Assembly: GCA_023425225.1 (NCBI GenBank)
Contig: JAFADB010000055.1
Span: 1 to 24,723, forward strand
Source: Pseudomonadota bacterium
Lineage (GTDB): Bacteria > Pseudomonadota > Gammaproteobacteria > Xanthomonadales > Xanthomonadaceae
DNA length: 24,723 bases
Direction: 5' to 3'
Positions 15,066 through 22,885 of the stretch are shown piece by piece (position 1 is the stretch's first letter; each line of letters opens with the position of its first letter). The position numbers and the translations under genes are program-made. Under the pieces are notes generated by a model, which did not search any database, was not told where the DNA came from, and worked only from the letters and a program-made list of their open reading frames with translations.

Positions 15066-15167
15066 GCCGCATACGTATCGCCACCCTGTGCAACCGCGGC
15101 GCCGCGGTTGCGGCATCCGTCGGCTTGCCGCACAGTGCGCGGCCCCTCGCACCGCCTGCATCCGCCC

Positions 15168-16532
15168 ATGCGCATCGGCATCGACTTCGGCACCAGCAAT
15201 TCGGCCGCCGCCGCCCTCGTCGGCGGCCAGATGGTGCGCGTGCGCTTCGGCGAGCAGGCGCAGTTCCGCACCACCGTGTACTTCCCCGGGGTGATGCGCG
15301 ATCCGGCCGATTTCGAACTCACCCCGGCGCTGGAGCACCAGGTCGAGGAACTGGCCGAATCGGCGCGCCGCGCGGCTGTCGCCGCCGGCCAACCGCGCAC
15401 GCGCGAGCAGCTGCGCCGCGACGCCATCCGCATCGTGCGCCGGCAGTGGATGGAGGAGCAGATGCGGCAGCCGCGCAGTTCCGCCGCGCTGCTGCACAAC
15501 GCGGTGTACGGCGAGGCCGCGCTGGATGCCTATTTCGCCGAGGACGAGGGCAGCCTGGTGCAGAGCCCCAAGTCGATGCTCGGCTACAACCTGCATCCGC
15601 GCGCGCGCCAGACCATCACCGGCATCGCCACCCACATCCTCGAGCACATCCGCCTCACCGCCTCGGCGCAATTGGGCACCAACGTGCGCAGCGCCACGCT
15701 CGGCCGCCCGGTGCAGTTCCGCAGCTCGATCGGCGAGGCCGGCAACGCGCAGGCGCTGGAAATCCTGCAGTCGGCGGCGATCGCCGCCGGCTTCGACGAG
15801 ATCGACTTCCTGGAGGAACCGGCCGCGGCGGCGATGCACTACCACGCCGTCAGCGATACCCGGCACGAGGCGGTGATCGTGGACATCGGCGGCGGCACCA
15901 CCGACATCGCCCACGCCAGCGTCGGCGGGCCGCAGCCGCCATCGATCCATCGCGCCTGGGGCATCGCCCGCGGCGGCACCGACATCGACCTGGCGCTGAG
16001 CCTGGCCGCGTTCATGCCGCTGTTCGGCCGCGGCAGCACCCGCGTGCCGGCGCACCACTACGTCGAGGCGGCCACGGTGCAGGACATGACCCGCCAGCGC
16101 GATTTCCGCAGCCACCGCTACGACGAGGTGCCGTCCCCGTTCGACCGCCGGCTGCAGGCCCTGCAGGACACCGGCAACACCGCGCGCCTGTACCGCGCCG
16201 TGGAAACGGCCAAGATCGACCTGAGCGACCGTCCCGAGCACCGGGCGCGGATGGACTACATCGAGCGCGGCCTGCACGTGCAGGTGGACGCGACGGCGCT
16301 GCAGGCGGCCGCCTCCGGCTACCTGGAGGAACTGTCCGCGCTGCTGGCGCAGGTCCGTGCCGATATCGGCCATGAGCCGGAGGCGGTGTTCCTCACCGGC
16401 GGCATGTCGCGCGCCGGCTATATCCGGCAGGCGGCGTGCGCCGCCTTTCCGGGCGCACGCCTGGTGCAGGGCGATCCCTCGTTCGGCGTGGTGCAGGGGC
16501 TGGCGCTGGCGGCCGCTCAGGCAAACGGCTGA
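15168..16532 (+). CDS. yegD: Hsp70-family protein, YegD-like
   Basis: A 454-residue actin/Hsp70-fold ATPase. The phosphate-1 loop (IGIDFGTSNS, residues 3-12), the phosphate-2 loop (AVIVDIGGGTTDIA, about 235-248), the FLEEPAAAAMHYH segment (about 214-226) and the adenosine-site VFLTGGMSRAGYIR near the C-terminus are all clear. SPKSMLGY (about 133-140) is typical of YegD. Like E. coli YegD (about 450 residues), it lacks the DnaK beta-sandwich substrate domain and lid, so it is an ATPase-domain-only paralogue of unknown client. The ATG at 15168 directly precedes the first strand; the Arg/His-rich in-frame extension upstream is unlikely to be translated. The FKBP gene lies upstream on the same strand. 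Confidence 0.92.
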   Translation: MRIGIDFGTSNSAAAALVGGQMVRVRFGEQAQFRTTVYFPGVMRDPADFELTPALEHQVEELAESARRAAVAAGQPRTREQLRRDAIRIVRRQWMEEQMRQPRSSAALLHNAVYGEAALDAYFAEDEGSLVQSPKSMLGYNLHPRARQTITGIATHILEHIRLTASAQLGTNVRSATLGRPVQFRSSIGEAGNAQALEILQSAAIAAGFDEIDFLEEPAAAAMHYHAVSDTRHEAVIVDIGGGTTDIAHASVGGPQPPSIHRAWGIARGGTDIDLALSLAAFMPLFGRGSTRVPAHHYVEAATVQDMTRQRDFRSHRYDEVPSPFDRRLQALQDTGNTARLYRAVETAKIDLSDRPEHRARMDYIERGLHVQVDATALQAAASGYLEELSALLAQVRADIGHEPEAVFLTGGMSRAGYIRQAACAAFPGARLVQGDPSFGVVQGLALAAAQANG

Positions 16533-16877
16533 TTTTTCAGGGGATATTCCCCTTCGCCAGCGCGCTTAACGATTGTCTACATGCGCCCGTGTAGCATGCG
16601 GAGCACGCCTTTCCGTATCGCGAATCGAGCAACCCGCGATTTCCCCGCCGCAACCGCCGCCCCGCGGCGTTGCCTCCAACCGGGCGGCCTCCGCTGCCCA
16701 CGCCGTCTGTCCCACCGACACAGACAGCAGGCGCCATACCGGCGCTGGCACCCCGTGCGTCCCGTTTTCCGGGATCCGCCGGGTCAAGGCAGGCCAGTGT
16801 CGCATCCGCGCGCCGGCCGGAGCACTCCGGCAACGAACCATCGCTTCCAGCCGCTTCACCGAAGGAGGAAAACATCC
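16533..16877. other. 345-bp intergenic region before the 62-residue protein
   Basis: No gene seen. A 6-bp hairpin AGGGGA-TAT-TCCCCT (16539-16553) lies just after the hsp70-like stop, without a following T-tract. CTACA/TGTAG arms occur near 16577-16594. A small palindrome CCGGAG-CA-CTCCGG lies at 16817-16830. The region probably carries the promoter and a long leader of the small gene at 16878, but I cannot place the promoter with confidence. Confidence 0.4.
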
Positions 16878-17066
16878 ATGGCTCGCACCGCAACCAAGTC
16901 TTCGTTCACCGCCAAGTCCTCGCGCAACACGCCCTCGCAGGCGCTGAGCAGCGAACGCATCGCGGCCGACCTCGCCGCGTTCCGCAAGGCGGGTGGACGC
17001 ATCGAGGTGCTCGGCAACACCCGTGCCCTCAAGCACCAGGAAGAGAACAAGGACGGCGACAACTGA
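16878..17066 (+). CDS. 62-residue protein of unknown function
   Basis: Not assigned to a named family. The basic Ser/Thr-rich N-terminus (ARTATKSSFTAKSSRNTPSQ) is followed by an amphipathic stretch SERIAADLAAFRKAGGRIEVLGNTRALKHQ and a charged tail EENKDGDN. The segment with Phe, two Gly and alternating Ile/Val loosely recalls the GG-K-V-x-I element in several small Pseudomonas proteins, including SutA; this is a weak resemblance, not an assignment. Expression signals are unusually good for this window: AAGGAGGAA about 9 nt before the ATG, and a 14-bp terminator stem with T-tract 40 bp after the stop. It is probably monocistronic, soluble and highly translated. No Cys, signal peptide or membrane segment. 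Confidence 0.8.
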   Translation: MARTATKSSFTAKSSRNTPSQALSSERIAADLAAFRKAGGRIEVLGNTRALKHQEENKDGDN

Positions 17067-17106
17067 TCGCCCGGTGCCCGCATCGCAGGATGCAGGCACA
17101 CCTTCC

Positions 17107-17148
17107 ACGGCCGCCGCGCAGGCCTGCGCGGCGGCCGTTTTCGTTTGT
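17107..17148 (+). terminator. Strong rho-independent terminator of the 62-residue protein gene
   Basis: A perfect 14-bp stem (17107-17120 with 17125-17138) closes on a 4-nt GGCC loop and runs into TTTTCGTTTG. This is the clearest intrinsic terminator in the window. Confidence 0.9.
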
Positions 17149-17523
17149 GAGGGACACGTCCTGTGGGCAGGCTCCATCCTGCCCACATCTCGAAATCCGG
17201 ATATCGCCCTCTTCCGCTTGCGGGGCCTCGCCCCTTTTCGGGGGAAGGTGCCCGAAGAGCCTGTCCCGGACTTGATGCGGGGGCGGATGGAGGTGCTTGG
17301 AGCACGGGAAATCCACGGCAAAATCCCCTCATCCGGCGCTGCGCGCCACCTTCTCCCGCAAGCGGGAGAAGGGAACAGCCGACTCCTGTTGCGATGAACA
17401 AACGGGGCGGAACCGGAGTCTGCTCGCAAGCACCGCAAGCACGCCGGCATACGGCGGCGGACGGACATCGGCCACGGCTCGTCGTATTCTCTTGCCCCCG
17501 CGATCCTGGCCCGAAACGTCATC
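17139..17523. other. Intergenic region between small gene and acyl-CoA ligase
   Basis: About 385 bp without a gene. The first two thirds is the composite repeat (17161-17375). The rest (17376-17523) leads into the ligase gene; TATTCT near 17486 is a weak -10 candidate about 35 bp before the ligase start. Confidence 0.5.
17161..17375. repeat. Composite intergenic repeat with two related units in inverted orientation
   Basis: Left part: a perfect 10-bp hairpin, TGTGGGCAGG (17162-17171) with CCTGCCCACA (17178-17187). Then comes a unit (about 17202-17258) that on the minus strand reads GGGCACCTTCCCCCG...CGCAAGCGGAAGAGGG. Right part: a plus-strand unit CCCCTCATCC-GGCGC-TGC-GCGCC-ACC (about 17325-17349), followed by a perfect 11-bp hairpin CCTTCTCCCGC-AA-GCGGGAGAAGG (17349-17372). 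The CACCTTCTCCCGCAAGCGGGAGAAGG type is a widespread proteobacterial intergenic repeat. Two diverged copies face each other around a 65-bp core. No coding capacity is apparent. Confidence 0.65.
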
Positions 17524-19206
17524 ATGTCCAGCCACGTCCCCGCTCCCAGCCATGTCGTCGGCGCGACGCAACCGCCGCTACTGGAGGAAACCGTCGGCGC
17601 GCTGCTCGCGCGCATCGCCGGCCGCTGGCCGAAGCAGCCCGCGCTGGTGGTGCCGGCGCAGGGCGTGCGCATGGACTATGCGCAGCTGGACGCGGCGGTC
17701 ACCCGCCTGGCGGCCGGCCTGCTCGCACTGGGACTGGAGCCGGGCGACCGCATCGGCATCTGGTCGCTGAACCGCAGCGAGTGGGTGCTGATGCAGTTCG
17801 CCACCGCGCGCGCGGGGCTGATCCTGGTCAACATCAATCCGGCCTACCGCAGCCATGAGCTGGAGTACTCGCTCAGGCTGTCCGGCTGCAGGGCGCTGGT
17901 GCTGGCGCGCCGCTTCAAGAGCTCGGACTACCCCGCCATCCTGCGCGAACTGGCACCGGAGCTGGACGACAGCGTCCCCGGGGCGCTGCGTGCACCGCGC
18001 CTGCCGGACCTGCGCCAGGTGATCGTGCTCGGCGACGGCCCGACGGTGCCGGGCACGCTGGACTTCGACCGCATCGCCGCCTGCGACGATACGCAGGCGC
18101 TGGCGCGCGTGCAGGCCCTGCAGTCGACGTTGCAGCCCGACGACGCGATCAACATCCAGTTCACCTCCGGCACTACCGGTTCGCCCAAGGGCGCCACCCT
18201 GAGCCACCGCAACATCGTCAACAACGGCTTCTTCATCGGCGAGTGCATGCGCCTGGACGAACGCGACCGGCTGTGCATCCCGGTGCCGTTCTACCACTGC
18301 TTCGGCATGGTGCTGGGCAACCTGGCCTGCGTGACCCACGGCAGCTGCATGGTGGTCCCGGGCGAGGGCTTCGACGCGCTGGCCACGCTGCAGACCGTGC
18401 AGGACGAGCGCTGCACCGGCCTGCACGGCGTGCCGACGATGTTCATCGCCATGCTCGGCCATCCGCGCTTCGGCGAGTTCGACCTGTCCTCGCTGCGCAC
18501 CGGCATCATGGCCGGCTCGCCGTGCCCGGTGCAGGTGATGAAGAAGGTCGTCGAGCAGATGCACATGGACCAGGTGACCATCGCCTATGGCATGACCGAG
18601 ACCAGCCCGGTCAGCTTCCAGACCACGCCGGACGACCCGCTCGACCGCCGCGTCGACTCGGTCGGCCGCATCCACCCGCACGTGGAGGTACGCATCGTCG
18701 ACGAGGACGGCCACGTCGTCCCGCGCGGCGTCACCGGCGAGCTGCACACGCGCGGCTACTCGGTGATGAAGGGCTACTGGAACGATCCGGAGCGCACCGC
18801 CGAGGCCCTCGATGCCGAGGGCTGGATGCACACCGGCGACCTGGCCACGCTCGACGAGGACGGCTACTGCCGCATCGTCGGCCGGCTCAAGGACATGCTG
18901 ATCCGCGGCGGCGAGAACATCTACCCGCGCGAGATCGAGGAGTTCCTGCACACCCACCCGGCGGTAGCCGACGTGCAGGTGTTCGGCGTGCCCGACGCCA
19001 AGTTCGGCGAGGAGGTCTGCGCCTGGGTGAAGCTGGCCGAAGGGCACGCCTGCAGCGCCGAGGAACTGCGCGACTACTGCCGCGGCAGCATCGCCTACTA
19101 CAAGGTGCCGCGCTACGTGGAGTTCGTCGACGACTTCCCGATGACCATCACCGGCAAGATCCAGAAGTTCGCCATGCGCGACGCGATGGCGCAACGGCTG
19201 CGCTGA
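17524..19206 (+). CDS. Fatty acyl-CoA ligase (ACSF2-like AMP-binding protein)
   Basis: A 560-residue ANL-superfamily enzyme expected to activate a carboxylic acid with ATP and join it to CoA. The phosphate loop is FTSGTTGSPKG (residues 213-223), followed by LSHRNIVNNG. The A5 motif is YGMTETSP (about 355-362), then TGDLATLDEDGYCRIVGRLKDMLIRGGENIYPREIEEFL, and the catalytic C-terminal Lys is in ITGKIQK (Lys545). The sequence style (VNINPAYRSHELEYSL, VPFYHCFGMVLGNLA, VPTMFIAML) matches the medium-chain acyl-CoA synthetase group that includes ACSF2, rather than long-chain FadD; chain-length preference is inference. The enzyme is cytoplasmic or membrane-associated. The ATG at 17524 gives the usual N-terminus. 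An MFS gene follows 124 bp later on the same strand. Confidence 0.93.
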   Translation: MSSHVPAPSHVVGATQPPLLEETVGALLARIAGRWPKQPALVVPAQGVRMDYAQLDAAVTRLAAGLLALGLEPGDRIGIWSLNRSEWVLMQFATARAGLILVNINPAYRSHELEYSLRLSGCRALVLARRFKSSDYPAILRELAPELDDSVPGALRAPRLPDLRQVIVLGDGPTVPGTLDFDRIAACDDTQALARVQALQSTLQPDDAINIQFTSGTTGSPKGATLSHRNIVNNGFFIGECMRLDERDRLCIPVPFYHCFGMVLGNLACVTHGSCMVVPGEGFDALATLQTVQDERCTGLHGVPTMFIAMLGHPRFGEFDLSSLRTGIMAGSPCPVQVMKKVVEQMHMDQVTIAYGMTETSPVSFQTTPDDPLDRRVDSVGRIHPHVEVRIVDEDGHVVPRGVTGELHTRGYSVMKGYWNDPERTAEALDAEGWMHTGDLATLDEDGYCRIVGRLKDMLIRGGENIYPREIEEFLHTHPAVADVQVFGVPDAKFGEEVCAWVKLAEGHACSAEELRDYCRGSIAYYKVPRYVEFVDDFPMTITGKIQKFAMRDAMAQRLR

Positions 19207-19330
19207 GCGGCCTTGCAACCCCAGCGCGGCCGGGTAACATGCCGCGTCCGGCCCGCGCCGCGACGGCATGCCCCGTCCGCGCTGGCACTCAGCCGGGCGC
19301 GATCCGCGCCCCTCCCGACAGGACGCCCGC

Positions 19331-20560
19331 ATGCCGCTCAACGCCTTCCGCGCCGGCAAGGCCGCCATCGCCTTCATCCTGGTCACCGCGGTGCTGGACA
19401 TCGTGGCGATGGGCATCGTCATTCCGGTGCTTCCCACACTGATCGAGCAGTTCAGCGGTTCCAACGCCCGCGCCGGCGTGATCAACGGCGTCTTCGTGGC
19501 GCTGTGGGCGCTGATGCAGTTCGTCGCCTCGCCGGTGATCGGCTCGCTGTCGGACCGCTTCGGCCGTCGCCCTGTGATCCTGCTGTCCACCGCCGGGCTG
19601 GCCGCCGACTACGTGCTGATGGCGCTGGCGCCGAACCTGTGGTGGCTGGCGCTGGGCCGCATCATCGCCGGCGTCACCTCGGCCAGCTTCACCACCGTGT
19701 ACGCCTACATGGCCGACATCACCACGCCGGAGAACCGCGCCCGCGGCTACGGCCTGATCGGCGCGGCCTTCAGCGCCGGCTTCGTGCTCGGCCCGCTGCT
19801 GGGCGGCGTGCTCGGCGGCATCTCGCCGCGCGCGCCGTTCTGGACCGCGGCGGCGATGAGCGGCGTGGCCTTCCTGTACGGCCTGTTCGTGCTGCCCGAA
19901 TCGCTGCCGCCGCAGCGGCGCATGGCCTTCTCCTGGCACCGCGCCAATCCCCTCGGCGCGCTGCGGTTGCTGCGCGCGCATGCCGGGCTCGTCGGCCTGG
20001 CGCTGGTGAACTTCCTGCTGTACTTCGCCCACCACGTGTTCTCGGCGGTGTTCGTGCTCTACGCCGGCTACCGTTTCGGCTGGAGCCCGTGGCAGGTGGG
20101 CCTGCTGCTGGCGCTGGCCGGTGCGCTGGACATGCTGGTGCAGGGCCTGCTGGTGGGCCCGTGCGCGCGCCGCTTCGGCGATCGCCGCACGATGGTCGCG
20201 GGCCTGTGCGGCGGCGCGGTCGGCCTGGCCTGCATGGGCCTGGCGCCGACCGGGCTGCTGTTCACCCTGGCGCTGCTGCCCAACGCGCTGTGGGGCCTGG
20301 CGATGCCGACACTGCAGTCGCTGATGACCCAGCGCGTGTCCGAGTCCGAGCAGGGCCAGCTGCAGGGCGCCAACAACAGCGTCGGCGCCATCGCCGGCGT
20401 GCTGTCGCCGCTGTTCTTCGGCGCCGTGTACGCCGCCTCGGTCGGGCCGCAGGCCTGGTTCCCGCATCCGGGCACGGCGTTCATCATCGCCGCGCTGGTG
20501 CTGCTGGCGGCGATGGCGGTGGCCGTGCTGACCGCGCGCGGCGCGCCGTCCCGCGCATGA
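19331..20560 (+). CDS. MFS exporter, Tet/TCR-like (DHA1 12-TM)
   Basis: A 409-residue inner-membrane transporter with about 12 hydrophobic helices. Helix 1 contains LDIVAMGIVIPVLPTLIEQF, and the loop 2-3 motif A is GSLSDRFGRRPVILLS. AYMADITTPENRARGYGLIGAAFSAGFVLGPLLGG (motif C region, helix 5) is typical of the TetA(A-E)/TCR branch. The resemblance is to the tetracycline:H+ antiporter family broadly. Chromosomal members like this are seldom proven tetracycline pumps, so the substrate is unknown. The ATG at 19331 fits the short cytoplasmic N-terminus before helix 1. No TetR-type regulator is adjacent. Confidence 0.9.
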   Translation: MPLNAFRAGKAAIAFILVTAVLDIVAMGIVIPVLPTLIEQFSGSNARAGVINGVFVALWALMQFVASPVIGSLSDRFGRRPVILLSTAGLAADYVLMALAPNLWWLALGRIIAGVTSASFTTVYAYMADITTPENRARGYGLIGAAFSAGFVLGPLLGGVLGGISPRAPFWTAAAMSGVAFLYGLFVLPESLPPQRRMAFSWHRANPLGALRLLRAHAGLVGLALVNFLLYFAHHVFSAVFVLYAGYRFGWSPWQVGLLLALAGALDMLVQGLLVGPCARRFGDRRTMVAGLCGGAVGLACMGLAPTGLLFTLALLPNALWGLAMPTLQSLMTQRVSESEQGQLQGANNSVGAIAGVLSPLFFGAVYAASVGPQAWFPHPGTAFIIAALVLLAAMAVAVLTARGAPSRA

Positions 20561-20579
20561 CGATGCCGGCCCGGCACTG

Positions 20580-20585
20580 CACAAT
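20580..20585 (+). promoter_or_regulatory. Candidate -10 box for the mscS-like gene
   Basis: CACAAT (4 of 6 to TATAAT) followed by GGCCGA lies 36 bp before the ATG at 20622, immediately after the MFS stop. No good -35 is seen. An AAGGA ribosome binding motif is present at about 20604-20608. Confidence 0.25.
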
Positions 20586-20621
20586 GGCCGATCCCCCGCT
20601 TGCGAAGGACCAGGACCGTCG

Positions 20622-21236
20622 ATGACCCGCTTCAGTAACTTGCTGCACGAATACCTGCCGGTGTGGACCCACGAATGGCTGGCGCTGATCGTGCTCGGTG
20701 TCCAGGTGGCGCTGATCGTGCTGGCGGCGTGGCTGCTGCGCATGTTCTCCCGGCGGCTGCTGCGCCGGCTCGACGAACGCTATTCGCTGCCGCCGGAACT
20801 GCGCGTGGCGGCCCGGCGGCTGGTCGGCTTCCTGATTTCCGGCGCGGCGCTGCTGCTGATCCTGGACCGCTTCGGCGTCTCCGGCACGGTGCTGTGGACC
20901 GCGTTCACCGGCTTCGCCGCGGTCGGCGCGGTGGCGTTCTTCGCCGCCTGGAGCGTGCTGTCCAACATCTTCTGCGCGATGCTGATCCTGACCACGCGCC
21001 CGTTCCGCCTGCACGACCACGTCGAACTGCTGGAGAACGGCGAGAAGCCGGGCCTGAAGGGACGCGTGCTCGACGTCAACCTCGTCTACACCACGCTGCA
21101 GGAGACCCACGACGGGCACGAGGGCACGGTGCTGCAGATCCCCAACAGCCTGTTCTTCCAACGCACGCTGCGGCGCTGGCCGGCCGGCGTCGCGCCCGCC
21201 CCGGTCGCCGGCATCGAGGACGGCAGCGCCGGCTGA
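20622..21236 (+). CDS. Minimal MscS-family mechanosensitive channel
   Basis: A 204-residue membrane protein with three predicted helices. Helix 1 is WLALIVLGVQVALIVLAAWLL. Helix 2 is LVGFLISGAALLLILDRF. The third, pore-lining helix, FAAVGAVAFFAAWSVLSNIFCAMLILTTRPFRLHDHVEL, has the Gly/Ala packing and the Arg-Pro-Phe exit typical of MscS. The beta domain follows (GRVLDVNLVYTTLQ, GTVLQIPNSLFFQ), but the sequence ends soon after. Compared with MscS (about 286 residues), the C-terminal alpha/beta vestibule is missing. Such short forms occur naturally and nothing suggests a frameshift. It would release osmolytes on hypo-osmotic shock. It converges on the zinc-finger gene with 6 bp between stops. 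Confidence 0.9.
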   Translation: MTRFSNLLHEYLPVWTHEWLALIVLGVQVALIVLAAWLLRMFSRRLLRRLDERYSLPPELRVAARRLVGFLISGAALLLILDRFGVSGTVLWTAFTGFAAVGAVAFFAAWSVLSNIFCAMLILTTRPFRLHDHVELLENGEKPGLKGRVLDVNLVYTTLQETHDGHEGTVLQIPNSLFFQRTLRRWPAGVAPAPVAGIEDGSAG

Positions 21237-21242
21237 GGCGGT

Positions 21243-21509
21243 TCAGCGCAGCTGGCTGTCCTTGCTGCCGCGGCGGTTGTAGCCGCTGAACTCGTGCTGC
21301 TGGCGGTCGTGCTCGGCCTGGCACTGCACGCACAGGCGGACGCCGGGCACGGCCTGGCGCCGCGCCTCGGGAATGGGGGCATCGCACTCCTCGCAGTGGC
21401 TCAGGCTCGGGCCCTGCTTCATCTGGCTGCGCGCACGTTTGATGGCGTCTTCCACGGTGGCATCGATCTGTTCCTGCACCGCACCGTCGCCGGCCCAACC
21501 CACGGCCAT
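21243..21509 (-). CDS. YbiI-like DksA/TraR-type zinc-finger protein
   Basis: An 88-residue protein with the C4 zinc finger of the DksA/TraR family (Cys39, Cys42, Cys60, Cys63: SHCEECDAPIPEARR and VRLCVQCQ). The N-terminus MAVGWAGDGAVQEQIDATVEDAIKRAR is characteristic of the YbiI group. It is shorter than DksA and lacks the long coiled coil with the two Asp tip residues, so a DksA-like action in the RNA polymerase secondary channel is not assured; TraR-like binding is possible. I placed the start at the ATG at 21507-21509, which has GGAGG 5 nt upstream. A GTG four codons earlier would place that GGAGG inside the coding region. Confidence 0.9.
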   Translation of the reverse strand: MAVGWAGDGAVQEQIDATVEDAIKRARSQMKQGPSLSHCEECDAPIPEARRQAVPGVRLCVQCQAEHDRQQHEFSGYNRRGSKDSQLR

Positions 21510-21691
21510 GGCCGCCTCCACTCAACACGTTGATCCGATTGGAACAATGCGGGCACAAGCGGCGCTTGCAAGGCCTGCCCAGACGGCGGTTCAAACCCGC
21601 GTCAGCCGCCAGAGGGCCGGGCCCGCAGCCATCGACGCACGCCGCCCGCTGCGGCACCATGGCGGCTCCCGCCACCAGCCTCTCCGTCGCC

Positions 21692-21940
21692 ATGGAAGAA
21701 CCCATCCATCCGTTCTCCGAACTGTTCGCCCAGCTGGGCCTGGCCAACGACGGCGCCAGCATCCGCGCCTTCATCGCCCGCCATTCGCCGCTGCCCGGCG
21801 ACGTCAAGCTGGAGGAGGCGCCGTTCTGGACGCCGGCCCAGGCCCGGCTGCTGCGGGAGGAGCGCGTGGACGACGCCGACTGGGCCGAAGTCGTGGACCA
21901 GCTCAACGAAGCCCTGCACGCCGATCCCGGCGTTGCCTGA
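21692..21940 (+). CDS. DUF2789-family protein
   Basis: An 82-residue acidic protein with the family hallmarks: IHPFSELFAQLGLANDGASIRAFIARHSPL, then LEEAPFWTPAQARLLREE and DADWAEVVDQLNEAL. Function is unknown. The helical, charged make-up with no signal peptide suggests a small cytoplasmic protein. The start is chosen at ATG 21692 because the conserved block begins at once; an in-frame ATG at 21659 would add 11 residues (MAAPATSLSVA). Neither has a strong Shine-Dalgarno sequence. It is divergent from the zinc-finger gene, 182 bp away, and convergent with the AraC-type gene, 30 bp away. Confidence 0.85.
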   Translation: MEEPIHPFSELFAQLGLANDGASIRAFIARHSPLPGDVKLEEAPFWTPAQARLLREERVDDADWAEVVDQLNEALHADPGVA

Positions 21941-21970
21941 ACGGGCACGGCCGCTGCCCGGGCCGCGCCC

Positions 21971-22783
21971 CTATCCGGCCGCCGACGCGTTGCGACGCCG
22001 GTACTGCGCCGGCGTGCAGCCGACCATCGCCCTGAAGTCGCCGATGAAGTGGGCCTGGTCGAAATAGCCCAGTTCGTGCGCCAGTGCCGTCCAGTCCACG
22101 GCCGCCCCCGCCTGCGCCCGCTCCAGGGCCTCGTGCAGGCGATAGCGGTTGATCACCCATTTCGGGCCGATGCCGACGTATTCGTTGAACAGCCGCTGCA
22201 GCGCGCGCACGCCCATGCCATGCCGCGCCGCCAGGGCATCGACCTGCAGCACCGCCCGATCCGCGGCGATGTCGTCGACGATGGCCGCGGCCAGCTGCGC
22301 CTCCGGTGCCGCCGGTCGCCGGTATGCGCGCAGCAGCGCCTCGGCACAGGCCATGCGCCCGGCATCGTCCGTGCGTGCCAGCAACCCGGCTTCATGGCCG
22401 GTGGCCGCCTCGCCGAAGATCTCCTGCCACGGCAGCATGCGTCCCCGCAGGCCGGCCACCGCGGCACCGAGGTAGGCACGGAATCCGCCAGGGCGGAACT
22501 TGACCCCGAATACGTCGCCCCGGCCTTCCAGCCGCGCGTCGAAGCGGCGCGGCTGCACGCCGTACACGCGGCCGCCGCCACGCTCGAACACCAGGTGCAC
22601 GTTCGGGTGCGGCAGCGTCTGCTGCACCCGCGGCGGCAGGCCGCACAGGTCCCAGCGCACGCTCCAGAAATGCTGGACCACCGGTTCCAGGTCGGCCGAC
22701 GGCGCCAGCCGGACATGCCGCACGTGATCGGCCATCCGCGCCGGATGCAGCACGCCGCGCGCCGGGCCCGGATCGCGGCTCAC
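21971..22783 (-). CDS. AraC-family transcriptional regulator
   Basis: A 270-residue regulator. The N-terminal domain (about residues 20-125; DLEPVVQHFWSVRWDLCG, LPHPNVHLVFERGGGRVYGV, GDVFGVKFRPGGFRAYLG) is of the DUF6597 type found in many AraC-like regulators. The C-terminal AraC/XylS DNA-binding domain has two helix-turn-helices. The first is around QVDALAARHGMGVRALQRLFNEYVGIGPKWVINRYRLHEAL; the second is WTALAHELGYFDQAHFIGDFRAMVGCTPAQYRRR. The start is a GTG at 22781-22783, keeping the conserved RGVLHP lead; an ATG at 22733-22735 is the alternative and would shorten it by 16 residues. It is divergently transcribed from the DUF3224 gene across 102 bp, which makes that gene the first candidate target. 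Confidence 0.9.
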   Translation of the reverse strand: MSRDPGPARGVLHPARMADHVRHVRLAPSADLEPVVQHFWSVRWDLCGLPPRVQQTLPHPNVHLVFERGGGRVYGVQPRRFDARLEGRGDVFGVKFRPGGFRAYLGAAVAGLRGRMLPWQEIFGEAATGHEAGLLARTDDAGRMACAEALLRAYRRPAAPEAQLAAAIVDDIAADRAVLQVDALAARHGMGVRALQRLFNEYVGIGPKWVINRYRLHEALERAQAGAAVDWTALAHELGYFDQAHFIGDFRAMVGCTPAQYRRRNASAAG

Positions 22784-22853
22784 CGGCCGCTACCGCCGCG
22801 GCCGCGCACGCCGCCGGGTCGCGTTTTTCCAATCATCGTCGCAGCGCCCATGC

Positions 22854-22859
22854 CGATAC
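22854..22859 (+). promoter_or_regulatory. Candidate -10 box for the DUF3224 gene
   Basis: GATACT (4 of 6 to TATAAT) followed by GTCGCC lies 26 bp before the ATG at 22886, inside the 102-bp divergent region shared with the AraC-type gene. No convincing -35, which would suit an activator-dependent promoter. Weak call. Confidence 0.25.
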
Positions 22860-22885
22860 TGTCGCCCTGCCAGCAGGAAGCCGAG

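Noticed and set aside
15108..15167. Earlier in-frame start for the YegD-like protein
   Set aside because: It would add an Arg/His/Pro-rich segment before the Hsp70 first strand, unlike the family.
16539..16553. Intrinsic terminator after the hsp70-like gene
   Set aside because: The 6-bp stem is short and the T-run lies before, not after, it on the + strand.
17161..17375. CRISPR array or small RNA gene
   Set aside because: No regular repeat-spacer spacing and no promoter; inverted, hairpin-forming units fit an intergenic repeat better.
17578..19590. 670-codon antisense open frame across the acyl-CoA ligase
   Set aside because: His/Val/Ala/Arg-rich, no domain; mirror image of a strongly supported enzyme.
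19331..20560. True tetracycline-resistance determinant
   Set aside because: Only general TetA-branch motifs are visible and there is no tetR neighbour; chromosomal members of this group usually have other or unknown substrates.
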